NCBI RefSeq assembly: GCF_009711205.1
Contig: NZ_WMIG01000001.1
Coordinates: 806,001-870,000 of the forward strand
Direction: 5' to 3'
Length of the DNA stretch: 64,000 nt
From: Paracoccus litorisediminis
GTDB taxonomy: Bacteria > Pseudomonadota > Alphaproteobacteria > Rhodobacterales > Rhodobacteraceae
The translations under genes and the position numbers were made by a program. This document shows positions 19,565 to 28,021 of this stretch, one piece after another. Positions within the stretch are counted from its first letter, which is position 1; every line of letters starts with the position of its first letter. The notes under the pieces were generated by a model. That model was not told where the DNA came from, made no database searches, and was given only the letters and a program-made list of their open reading frames with translations.

Positions 19565-20047
19565 TCAGTTCGAGGCCAGACGGCGATCCGAACGATAGAA
19601 GGTGTGGCTGCCGATGCGGGTCGTGCGCTCGAACTTGCGCGACCACGAGGGTTTCACGCCGCCAGTGTGGAAATAGGTCGCGCCATTGGTCAGGTTGCGC
19701 GGAGCGCCCTGCAGGGCGGCTTTCGCGATCTTCTGGGCGCGGTTGAAGGCGCCCTGCTCGCGGATGCGGCTTTTCTTGTAGGTGAACTGCCCCTTCTGGT
19801 TCACGACGCCGCAGACCGATTTGGGGAACTTCGGATGGTCTACGCGGTTGAGTATGACCTCGGCCACGGCTTGCTGGCCTTTGTGGCCTTCGCCACGAGC
19901 TTCGAAATACAGGGCTTCGGACAGGCATTGCAGATCCGAAGTCTTGGGCGATTTGGTATCGGCGGTCGCCGGAGCGGCAACAACAGCAGGGGTTGCAAGG
20001 GCTACACACAGGGAAACGCGCGCCAGCCACGACATGATTGTCGACAT
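19565..20047 (-). CDS. Cell wall hydrolase, SleB family, secreted
   Basis: A 160-residue exported protein. A signal peptide (residues 1-29, ending VVAAPATAD) precedes a SleB/Hydrolase_2 domain with the family pattern LSEALYFEARGEGHKGQQAV, where the Glu is the probable catalytic acid, and VILNRVDHPKFPKSVCGVVNQ. Relatives of SleB cut spore cortex murein in Bacilli; in alphaproteobacteria they are non-sporulation murein hydrolases. GGGA lies 6 nt before the chosen ATG. It stands alone; the 217 nt to the ppdK-like stop hold no other gene that I can see. Confidence 0.9.
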   Translation of the reverse strand: MSTIMSWLARVSLCVALATPAVVAAPATADTKSPKTSDLQCLSEALYFEARGEGHKGQQAVAEVILNRVDHPKFPKSVCGVVNQKGQFTYKKSRIREQGAFNRAQKIAKAALQGAPRNLTNGATYFHTGGVKPSWSRKFERTTRIGSHTFYRSDRRLASN

Positions 20048-20264
20048 GGTGATCCCGTTAAATGGATCCGGCTCACTGTCCGGTCGGTTACGTTCTCGGG
20101 CCGTTTTGGCCCCCTTCTCGCGACTCAGAGACCAAAGAACCGACGGGGTTTGCTACCTGTCCTTTTCGAGAATCGACTTATCCACAGGGATTCAAAGGGT
20201 TTTGGCGGAAACCCGCCGAGGCGAAAAACGCCCACAAGCAGATTCCGGCCAAAAGCGAAAACTG

Positions 20265-22826
20265 TTACGACTTTGCCGCAGGGTCGCTTTCGGCGCTTTC
20301 GCGGGCCATCAGGATCGATTCCTGCGCCGCGGCAAGCCGTGCGACAGGCACCCGGAAGGGCGAACAGGACACGTAATTCACCCCGGCGCGCAGGCAGAAG
20401 GCGATCGATTCCGGGTTGCCGCCATGCTCGCCGCAGACCGAGATGATGATGCCCGGCGCCTGTGCCCGTGCCCGTTCCGCGCCGATCGCTACCAGCTCAC
20501 CCACGCCGTCGCGGTCGAGGATATGGAACGGGTCCTCGGCAAAGACGCCCTGCCCGACATAGGTGCCCATGAACCGCCCGGCATCGTCGCGCGACAGGCC
20601 ATAGGTCATCTGGGTCAGGTCGTTCGTGCCGAAGGACAGGAAGGCCGCATGTTCGGCGATGTCACCTGCCCGCAAGGCGGCGCGCGGGGTCTCGACCATG
20701 ACGCCAAGGCGATAGGTGAAATCCTGACGGGTCTCATTGCGGACGGCGGCGGCGACGGCGTCGATGCGGGTCTTGACCAACTCGACCTCGCGCCGGGCGC
20801 TGACCAGCGGGATCATGATTTCGGGGACCACCGGCTCGCCATTCTTGCTGGCCTCGATGGTGGCTTCAAAGATGGCGCGGGCCTGCATGTCGTAGATCTC
20901 GGGGACGGTGATCCCCAGACGCACGCCGCGCATGCCCAGCATCGGGTTGAATTCGGACAGGGCCTCGACCCGGCGGGTCACATCCGACAGCGGCAGGTCC
21001 AGTGATTCCGCCAGTTCCCGCATGCCCTCACGGTCATGGGGCAGGAATTCGTGCAAAGGCGGGTCGAACAGGCGGATGGTGACGGGCAGACCGGCCATGA
21101 TTTCGAACAACGAAACGAAATCGCTGCGCTGCATCGGCAGCAGGCGTTCCAGCGACAGGCGGCGATCCTCGGGCTTGTCGGCAAAGATCATCTCGCGCAT
21201 GGCGGGCAGGCGCTGGTCATCAAAGAACATGTGCTCGGTGCGGCACAGCCCGATGCCCTGCGCGTCGAACATCCGCGCCTTGCGGGCATCTTCGGGGGTG
21301 TCGGCATTGGCGCGGATGCGGATACGGCACAGCGAATCCGCCCATTCCAGAAGCTGGGTGAAGCTGTCGTCCAGCGCCGGTTCCAGCATCTCGGCCTCTC
21401 CGGCCAGCACCTCGCCCGAGGTGCCGTCGATGGTGATGAGTTCGCCCTCATGGAAGCTGCGGGTGCCGACCTGCATGGTGCGGGCGCGGGTGTCGATGGA
21501 AATGCCCGAAGCCCCGACGATACAGGGCAGGCCGATGCCGCGCGCGATCACCGCCGCGTGGCTGGTCATGCCGCCGCGTTCGGTCAAGACGGCGACGGCG
21601 GCATGCATGCCGCGAATATCCTCGGGGACGGTCTCGCGCCGCACCAGAACGCAACGCTCGCCCCGTGCCTCGGCGGCTTGTGCGGCGGCGGCGGTAAAGA
21701 CGATCTGCCCGGTCGCGGCGCCGGGACTGGCATTGATGCCCTTGGCGATGATGTCGCGGGGGGCGCGCGGATCGACCTGATAATGCAGCAGGTCGGACAG
21801 CGCGCGCGGTTCGACCCGCGTCACGGCTTCCTCGATAGGGATCACGCCATCATGGGCCAGAGCGACCGCGATCCGGACGCTGGCGCGCGATGAGCGCTGG
21901 ACGCGCACCGCGTCGATGATCGACAGGTTGCTGTCCGAAATGGCGAATTCGATCTGCATTTCCTCGCGCAGACGTTCGCGGCAGGCGACGCCGTAGCGGA
22001 CCAGATCGGCAAAGACCTCGGGCGCCGCTTCTTCCAGCGAGGGGCCGCGCGGGTCGCGGGTCAGATACAGCGTCTCGGTGCCCTCGCGCTGCGCCCGGCC
22101 CTGAGTCTGGCCGCGGAAACGTCCGGTAATGCCGGGGCCGCCGGTCACGCTGTCGACCAACTGGATCGATCCCGAACCGGTGACGCCCGGCCCGATCGCC
22201 AGCGCCATGTCCTGCACGATCAACCCCAGCGGTGCCTGCGAGGGCGCGCCCTTGGCCTGTCGCAGCAGACGCGCCGTCGGTCCATCCCATGCCCGCGCCA
22301 TCGAACGCAGCACCTCGGCGAGTTGCCGGGCGGGATCCTGGGGGAATTCCTCATCGGTTTCGGATTCGTAGGCCCGCAGCGCCGATTGCAGGTCGCCACC
22401 ATTATCCGAGAACATGTCCGGATCAAGCCGCGCGACATGGACCGCGAAGGATTGCACGAAACCCAGATAGATCGCATCGGCCGCAGGCTTGCCGCGCGAC
22501 TGCACCAATCGGGCATGGCATTCATTGTTGATGCCGACATTCAGGATCGTGCCGGGACCGCCCCAAGCCGGGTTCGCCGCCGAGGGCCGGACGCTGACCA
22601 GACCTTCGGCCCGCTCGATCAGCGCGGCAAGCGCGCCGCGATCGGGCAAATGCCCGGCAGCGATGCCGCGCACCGCCTCGGCCGAAATGGCGAAGCTGGT
22701 CGGGACAGGCAGATCCATCCGCACGAGGCGTTGCAGGCATTTCGCCCGCCAGCCGTGGCGCGCGACCTGAATCCCCGCCGTGGGGGTGATTTTGACGATG
22801 GCATCTGGATCGGTGAGTGCGGTCAT
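20265..22826 (-). CDS. Pyruvate phosphate dikinase-like PEP-utilising enzyme, divergent
   Basis: An 853-residue protein with PPDK order: nucleotide-binding domain, swivelling phosphohistidine domain (ERGGMTSHAAVIARGIGLPC, His423) and C-terminal PEP/pyruvate barrel with catalytic Cys798 in SVCGEHGGNPESI. It is about 20-40 residues shorter than standard PPDK. The ATP-site loop is unusual: residues 77-98 read VSVRPSAANPAWGGPGTILN instead of the canonical VRSGAxxSMPGMMDTxLN, having lost the Gly and both Met residues. It may thus have changed or lost ATP use, or use another acceptor. It is downstream of glyS in the same direction, separated by a repeat element. Confidence 0.85.
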   Translation of the reverse strand: MTALTDPDAIVKITPTAGIQVARHGWRAKCLQRLVRMDLPVPTSFAISAEAVRGIAAGHLPDRGALAALIERAEGLVSVRPSAANPAWGGPGTILNVGINNECHARLVQSRGKPAADAIYLGFVQSFAVHVARLDPDMFSDNGGDLQSALRAYESETDEEFPQDPARQLAEVLRSMARAWDGPTARLLRQAKGAPSQAPLGLIVQDMALAIGPGVTGSGSIQLVDSVTGGPGITGRFRGQTQGRAQREGTETLYLTRDPRGPSLEEAAPEVFADLVRYGVACRERLREEMQIEFAISDSNLSIIDAVRVQRSSRASVRIAVALAHDGVIPIEEAVTRVEPRALSDLLHYQVDPRAPRDIIAKGINASPGAATGQIVFTAAAAQAAEARGERCVLVRRETVPEDIRGMHAAVAVLTERGGMTSHAAVIARGIGLPCIVGASGISIDTRARTMQVGTRSFHEGELITIDGTSGEVLAGEAEMLEPALDDSFTQLLEWADSLCRIRIRANADTPEDARKARMFDAQGIGLCRTEHMFFDDQRLPAMREMIFADKPEDRRLSLERLLPMQRSDFVSLFEIMAGLPVTIRLFDPPLHEFLPHDREGMRELAESLDLPLSDVTRRVEALSEFNPMLGMRGVRLGITVPEIYDMQARAIFEATIEASKNGEPVVPEIMIPLVSARREVELVKTRIDAVAAAVRNETRQDFTYRLGVMVETPRAALRAGDIAEHAAFLSFGTNDLTQMTYGLSRDDAGRFMGTYVGQGVFAEDPFHILDRDGVGELVAIGAERARAQAPGIIISVCGEHGGNPESIAFCLRAGVNYVSCSPFRVPVARLAAAQESILMARESAESDPAAKS

Positions 22827-22885
22827 GGTGCCGTCACATTAGGCGTGTGCAGCATTATGCCGCAAGCGCGAAGAAGGTAGCAGAA

Positions 22886-22961
22886 AGGGGGCTGCCGCCC
22901 CCTCGGTCCGGGCCTTGCGGCCCGCACCTTCACCCCTGCGGGTATTTGGAAAACGGTGAAA
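22886..22961. repeat. Dispersed hairpin repeat with GGGTATTTGG tail, copy 1
   Basis: Composite element: hairpin AGGGGGC/GCCCCCT (22886-22892 with 22897-22903), a second hairpin GGGCC/GGCCC (22910-22914 with 22919-22923), then the tail GGGTATTTGGAAAACGGTGA and AA (22940-22961), which ends against the glyS stop codon. The tail is repeated almost exactly at 43056-43077. Read on the minus strand the first hairpin is followed by TTTCT and may end glyS transcripts. Confidence 0.75.
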
Positions 22962-25019
22962 TCAGCCCTCGATCCGGCCGAAATCAGCGATGAGCCGGCC
23001 AGCCTCGCGGATACGCGACAGCAGGTTCAGGCGGTTGCGGCGGACGATCTGGTGGTCCGTGTTGATCTGCACCGCCTCGAAGAAGGCGTCGATCGGGGCG
23101 CGCAGGCTGGCCATCGCCGACATCGCTGCCGGGAAGTCCTCGGCCTTGACCGCCGCGCGGATCGCCGGTTCAGCGGTGTCGAGGGCGGCGAAAAGCCCGC
23201 GTTCCTGATCGGTTTCGGCAAATTTCGGGTCGGCACCAAAGCTGTATTCGACGCCGTCCTTGGATTCCGCCTGCGTGAGGATGTTCGAGGCGCGCTTGAG
23301 GCCCTGCAGCAGGTTCGGGCCGTCTTCGGTTTTCAGCACGTCCGACAGCGCAGTGGCACGGTTCACCAGCAGCACCAGATCATCATTGCCCGGCATCGAC
23401 AGAACCGAGTCGATGATGTCATGGCGGGTGCCCTGATCGCGAAGGTAGACCTTGAGGCGGTCGTGGAAGAAGGCCAGCAGGTCGGCGGCATCCGCGCCCG
23501 GATAGCCTTTGCCGATGATCTCGGTCAGGTTCACGCGGGCCTTGTTCGTCAGCACCAGCCGGATCACGCCAAGCGCGGCACGGCGCAGGGCGAAGGGGTC
23601 TTTCGAGCCGGTGGGCTTTTCGCCGATGGCCCAGAAGCCGGTCAGCGTGTCGAGCTTGTCGGCCAGAGCCACGGCAACCGAAACCGGCGCGGAGGGCACG
23701 TCATCCGACGGGCCCAGCGGCGAATAATGGTCGCGGGCGGCATCGGCGACGGCGGCAGGGTAATCGGCAGCCTGCGCGTAATAGCGGCCCATTGTGCCCT
23801 GCAGTTCCGGGAATTCGCCGACCATGGCCGAGCGCAGGTCAAGCTTCGCGACCTTTGCCGCCTGCTCTGCCTGATCCGCGTCGGCACCGACCAGCGGCGC
23901 GATCTCGCGCGCCAGCGCCGCGATGCGGGCGATACGGTCGGCCTGAGAGCCGAGCTGGCTTTGGAAGGTCACGGATTTCAGGCCCTCGGCCCAATCCTCC
24001 ATGCCCGTTTTCGCGATCCGCAGGTCGTTATCCCAGAAGAAGGCAGCATCCGACAGGCGGGCAGCCAGAACGCGCTGGTTGCCCTTGAGGATGGTTTCGC
24101 CGTGATCCGGGGTCTCGATATTGGCGACGGTGACAAAGCCCTCGATCCGGCCGGTTTTCGGGTTCCGGGCCGAGAAGAACTTCTGATGCTCCTTCATCGA
24201 GGTTTGCAGAACCTCGGGCGGCAGCGTCAGGAAGCGGTCCTCGATGGCACCCATCAGCGGCACCGGCCATTCGACCAGCCCCGCGACCTCGGTCAGCAGG
24301 CCGTCATCGGGGACGATCTCCCAGCCCCGCGCAAAGGCAAGGTTCGCGGCCTCTTGCCGAATGGCGGCCTCGCGCTCGGACGAATCCAGCATGACGCGGG
24401 CGCGGCGGAGTTTCGCGGCATAATCCTCGAAGCTGGACACGGTGATCTCGTCCGGGGCCATGAAGCGGTGGCCGCGGGTGGTGTTGCCAGCGGTGATGCC
24501 CTCGATCTCCAGCGGCACGGTATTCGCGCCTGCCTCATCCGTCAGGATACAGATGATCGAATGCAGCGGACGCACCCAACGCAGCGAACCCGCGCCCCAA
24601 CGCATGGATTTCGGCCAGGGGAAGTCGCGGATGGTCGCGGTCAGCACCTCGGCCACGATCTCGGCGGCGGGACGGCCCGGCTTGGTCAGGGTGGCGAACC
24701 AGACCTGACCCTTCTTGTCGTCGCGGGCTTCCAACTGATCGCGGGTCAGCCCGGTCGAGCGCAGGAACCCTTCCAGCGCCGCCTCGGGCGCGTCGGTGCG
24801 GGGACCTTTGCGTTCTTCGCGGGTGGTCGGGCTTTCGGCGGTCAGGCCCTCGACGGTCAGGGTCAGGCGGCGGGGCGTCGAAAACGCACCGGCCGAGGCA
24901 TAGGTCAGCCCCGCGCCGACCAGCCCGTCGGTTACCAGTTTCTTCAGGTCTTCACGCGCGCGGGCCTGCATCCGCGCCGGGATTTCTTCCGAGAAAAGCT
25001 CGATCAGAAGGTCGGGCAT
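22962..25019 (-). CDS. glyS: Glycine--tRNA ligase beta subunit
   Basis: The large, tRNA-binding subunit (685 residues) of the bacterial alpha2beta2 glycyl-tRNA synthetase. It starts MPDLLIELFSEEIPARMQ, the hallmark of the family, followed by GVKTPRRLTL-like FSTPRRLTLTVEGL, and has the HD-like region and C-terminal anticodon-binding helices (NRLNLLSRIREAG). Its start overlaps the stop of the DUF6446 gene (TGATG), and glyQ lies before that, so the two synthetase subunits are in one operon with a third gene between. Confidence 0.98.
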   Translation of the reverse strand: MPDLLIELFSEEIPARMQARAREDLKKLVTDGLVGAGLTYASAGAFSTPRRLTLTVEGLTAESPTTREERKGPRTDAPEAALEGFLRSTGLTRDQLEARDDKKGQVWFATLTKPGRPAAEIVAEVLTATIRDFPWPKSMRWGAGSLRWVRPLHSIICILTDEAGANTVPLEIEGITAGNTTRGHRFMAPDEITVSSFEDYAAKLRRARVMLDSSEREAAIRQEAANLAFARGWEIVPDDGLLTEVAGLVEWPVPLMGAIEDRFLTLPPEVLQTSMKEHQKFFSARNPKTGRIEGFVTVANIETPDHGETILKGNQRVLAARLSDAAFFWDNDLRIAKTGMEDWAEGLKSVTFQSQLGSQADRIARIAALAREIAPLVGADADQAEQAAKVAKLDLRSAMVGEFPELQGTMGRYYAQAADYPAAVADAARDHYSPLGPSDDVPSAPVSVAVALADKLDTLTGFWAIGEKPTGSKDPFALRRAALGVIRLVLTNKARVNLTEIIGKGYPGADAADLLAFFHDRLKVYLRDQGTRHDIIDSVLSMPGNDDLVLLVNRATALSDVLKTEDGPNLLQGLKRASNILTQAESKDGVEYSFGADPKFAETDQERGLFAALDTAEPAIRAAVKAEDFPAAMSAMASLRAPIDAFFEAVQINTDHQIVRRNRLNLLSRIREAGRLIADFGRIEG

Positions 25020-25489
25020 CAGTCCATCACTCCGCGTTCGGGGGTCTTGTCGTTGAATTGGTGCCAGCCATAGGCGCGGCCGTCGGGATAGACGGCGATC
25101 ACGCGATCCACGTCAGGGCGGATCTCGGGCTGGGACAGATAGGCTTTGGCCACGCCGGATTGCAGATCGGCCCCGATTTGTCCGGCGTCAAAGCAGGAAA
25201 ACCAGTTCGGGCCGACCAGCGGCGTGGGATTGGCAAAGGGTTCAGCACCCTCGGGCAAGGGTTGGTCTACGCGGAAGCAGCCGCGCCAGCGGATGGGCGA
25301 GCTTGAGGCGTCGATCGCCTCAAGATCGCCAGCCTGCAGCGGGACAGCCTGACCGTTCGCCATGACGGTGATCGTCACGCCCGCCGGATCAAGCTGGTCG
25401 TAAAAGCCATATTCCTGCGCATACCAGACCCCGACGCCCGCAAAGACTGCGGCGCCAAGGATCAGCAGCGCGGGAATGCGGCCGTTCAC
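25019..25489 (-). CDS. DUF6446 family protein between glyQ and glyS
   Basis: A 156-residue protein with one N-terminal hydrophobic segment (about residues 5-23, IPALLILGAAVFAGVGVWYA), so probably anchored in the inner membrane with the rest in the periplasm. Two cysteines (in WRGCFRVD and WFSCFDAG) may form a disulfide. It matches the DUF6446 family as I recall it, which is typical of Rhodobacterales and found between glyQ and glyS. Function unknown. It starts with GTG one nucleotide after the glyQ stop and its stop overlaps the glyS start, so all three are translationally coupled. Confidence 0.85.
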   Translation of the reverse strand: MNGRIPALLILGAAVFAGVGVWYAQEYGFYDQLDPAGVTITVMANGQAVPLQAGDLEAIDASSSPIRWRGCFRVDQPLPEGAEPFANPTPLVGPNWFSCFDAGQIGADLQSGVAKAYLSQPEIRPDVDRVIAVYPDGRAYGWHQFNDKTPERGVMD

Positions 25490-25490
25490 G

Positions 25491-26453
25491 TCACGCCCCA
25501 GCCGGGAAGGCCGGCAGCGGCTCGCCGGTCGCGGCCGAGGTGGTCACGAACAGGTCGGCGCAGCGCTTCGCCAGCGCGCGCACCCGGCCGATATAGGCCT
25601 GACGCTCGGTGACCGAGATCACGCCACGCGCATCCAGCAGGTTGAACAGATGGCTGGCCTTGATCGCCTGATCATAGGCCGGATGCGCCATCGGGATCGC
25701 GCGACCGGCACTGTCGGTGTCCGCCGCATCAAGGATGCGGGCGCATTCGGCCTCGGCATTCTTGAAATGGGTCAGCAGCATCTCGGTATCGGCCTGCTCG
25801 AAGTTCCAGCGGGAATATTCGCGCTCGGCCTGACGGAAGATGTCGCCGTAAGTCATCGGGATCGCGCTGGCGGGATCGTTGAACGGCATGTCCATGACAT
25901 GCTCGACGCCCAGCACATACATGGCCAGGCGCTCCAGACCATAGGTCAGCTCGCCCGAGACGGGACGGCAATCATGCCCGCCGACTTGCTGGAAATAGGT
26001 GAACTGGCTGACTTCCATGCCGTCGCACCAGACCTCCCAGCCAAGGCCCCATGCGCCCAGCGTCGGGCTTTCCCAGTCATCCTCGACGAAGCGGACGTCA
26101 TGGATCATCGGGTCCAGACCGATCGCCTTCAGCGAACCCAGATACAGATCCTGCAGGTTCGCGGGCGACGGTTTGATGATGACCTGATACTGGTAGTAAT
26201 GCTGCAGGCGGTTCGGGTTCTCGCCATAGCGGCCATCGGTCGGGCGACGCGAGGGCTGGACATAGGCCGCCGCCCAAGGGCGCGCCCCCAGCGAACGCAG
26301 CGTGGTCGCCGGGTGGAAAGTGCCCGCGCCAACTTCCATGTCATAGGGTTGCAGCACCGCGCAGCCTTGTGCGGCCCAATAGGACTGCAGGCGCAGGATC
26401 ACGTCCTGAAAGCAGACGGGTTTCGCCGTCTGATTGTCCTGGGGGCTGGTCAT
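25491..26453 (-). CDS. glyQ: Glycine--tRNA ligase alpha subunit
   Basis: The catalytic alpha subunit (320 residues) of glycyl-tRNA synthetase. After [13 protein letters not shown] it has [18 protein letters not shown], the glycyl alpha motif, then [15 protein letters not shown] and the class II residues in [17 protein letters not shown]. The C-terminal half has [14 protein letters not shown]. The ATG at 26453 is chosen because AGGA lies 7 nt before it; a TTG further up would give a longer frame without a ribosome site. It heads the glyQ-DUF6446-glyS operon and diverges from the SPOR-like gene across 86 nt. Confidence 0.98.
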   Translation of the reverse strand: MTSPQDNQTAKPVCFQDVILRLQSYWAAQGCAVLQPYDMEVGAGTFHPATTLRSLGARPWAAAYVQPSRRPTDGRYGENPNRLQHYYQYQVIIKPSPANLQDLYLGSLKAIGLDPMIHDVRFVEDDWESPTLGAWGLGWEVWCDGMEVSQFTYFQQVGGHDCRPVSGELTYGLERLAMYVLGVEHVMDMPFNDPASAIPMTYGDIFRQAEREYSRWNFEQADTEMLLTHFKNAEAECARILDAADTDSAGRAIPMAHPAYDQAIKASHLFNLLDARGVISVTERQAYIGRVRALAKRCADLFVTTSAATGEPLPAFPAGA

Positions 26454-26539
26454 CGCTGCATCCTTTTGCATAACTGGCAAGTAAGGTCAGCCGCCTTCTA
26501 GGCAGAGGGCGGCGCAGGGTCAATGAGAGGGAACTGCCC

Positions 26540-28018
26540 ATGCGGCGCTTTGCGTTCATCTTCGGTGCGACTTTGCCGCTTGTCGGCGTCTTGCCCGCAC
26601 TGGCCGAGGATGTGCTCATCCGTATCGAGGCCAAGCGCGGCACCGAAATCGCCCGCAACTCGGCCGAGCGCTGGGGTGCCCAGTTCGACGATGTCGTGAC
26701 CTTCCCTTTGGGCGACGGCTGGACGGGAATCGCGCTGGGGCCGATGCCCCGCGAACAGGCCACCTCGCGCCTGCAGACACTGAAGTCGGACGGCAAGGTT
26801 CCCGGTGACAGCTTCATTTCGCCCGCTGCCGGTCGGGATGTCACGCAGGTCGGCGGCCAGCCCGCCGCCGCCGTGCCGACCGCCGCGCTGGAAGCAACCC
26901 CCACGCCCGCGGCCCCCGCCGTGCCGGAAGCCGCACCTGCGGTCGGTTCGGCCTCGACCTTCCCCACGGATCCCGCTGCCACCGCCCCCGTGATCGTCGC
27001 CGAACCCGTGCCGGAGCCAGAGCCCGTCCAGTATTACCTGCGTATCGAATCCTCTCCCGATCGCGACAAGGCCGAGGAATTGCTGGCCAAACGCCGCGAG
27101 ACCCTGCCCGAGGCCGGGCTGTGGACCCTGTCGAATGGCCGCTCGGCGGTGGCGATTGGCCCGATGGATGAGGCGACCGGCAAGGCATGGCTTGCCGCAT
27201 TCCGCCGCGCCAACGCCGTGCCCAAGGACGCCTTCCTTGCCCCCCTTGCGGACATGGGCGACCCGGCCGTTCCCGGTCGCGCCCCCGAACTGGGCGCCCC
27301 CCCTGCAGAAGACGCCCCCAAGCCCGAAATGCCCGCGCTTGAGGATATCCAGCGCGCCCTGCGTTGGGCCGGGCATTACGATGGCGCCATCGACGGCAAG
27401 GACGGGCCGATGACCCAGAACGCCATCGCCGAGGAAATCGTGCGGCTGCGCGCCTCGCCCGATACTGCCGCCGCGATGCATGAACTCATCCGCCGCCGCG
27501 AGGCATGGCGGGCGGAAATGGGCCTGACCGGGCTGCGCGACACCCATACCGGGCTGGCCATGCCTGCACCGATGGACCGGCTGCAATTCGACCGGGCCGA
27601 GCGTGCGCTGTCGATCTATGGTCCCAAGGACGGCTCGGGCGCGGCGTTGATCCTGTTCTCGCAGCCCGGCGGTCAGCAAGAGATGCTGGACCTTGCGGGC
27701 CTTGTGACCGCGCTTGGCTGGGTTCCGGCCCCGAAGCGCGACGTGCGCAAAGGCAGCGTGACGCTGGACGGCCGCAACCAGACCCATATCAGCCATGCCG
27801 AGGGCAAGGTGATCGAGGACCGCGTGCAGGGCTTTGTCCTGATCTGGCCCGCGACCGACCCCGAGGAGCAGCGCCGCATCGCCGCGGAAATCTCGGACAA
27901 TCTGGGCCGTTTCGCCCCCGCCGCGGGCGAGGCCGTGCCCGAAGCACCGGCGATTCCGCCCGCCGAAACCGTCAGCGCCGCCCCTGCGGCGACCCCCGCG
28001 ACGATCCCCGTCCCCTGA
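26540..28018 (+). CDS. Periplasmic peptidoglycan-binding protein with two SPOR-like repeats
   Basis: A 492-residue secreted protein. After a signal peptide (to about residue 22, PALAED) come two homologous units, residues 25-94 and 164-234. Each starts with x-L/I-RIE and ends with a-IGPM, a helix, and VP-D-F, the layout of SPOR-type domains; an Ala/Pro linker joins them. A peptidoglycan_binding_1-like unit follows (LEDIQRALRWAGHYDGAIDG, about 267-286). The last 170 residues form an unassigned globular domain (LILFSQPGGQQEMLDLAGLV and GFVLIWPA). The likely role is binding to murein in cell-wall remodelling. No enzyme motif was seen. Confidence 0.82.
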   Translation: MRRFAFIFGATLPLVGVLPALAEDVLIRIEAKRGTEIARNSAERWGAQFDDVVTFPLGDGWTGIALGPMPREQATSRLQTLKSDGKVPGDSFISPAAGRDVTQVGGQPAAAVPTAALEATPTPAAPAVPEAAPAVGSASTFPTDPAATAPVIVAEPVPEPEPVQYYLRIESSPDRDKAEELLAKRRETLPEAGLWTLSNGRSAVAIGPMDEATGKAWLAAFRRANAVPKDAFLAPLADMGDPAVPGRAPELGAPPAEDAPKPEMPALEDIQRALRWAGHYDGAIDGKDGPMTQNAIAEEIVRLRASPDTAAAMHELIRRREAWRAEMGLTGLRDTHTGLAMPAPMDRLQFDRAERALSIYGPKDGSGAALILFSQPGGQQEMLDLAGLVTALGWVPAPKRDVRKGSVTLDGRNQTHISHAEGKVIEDRVQGFVLIWPATDPEEQRRIAAEISDNLGRFAPAAGEAVPEAPAIPPAETVSAAPAATPATIPVP

Positions 28019-28021
28019 CGG

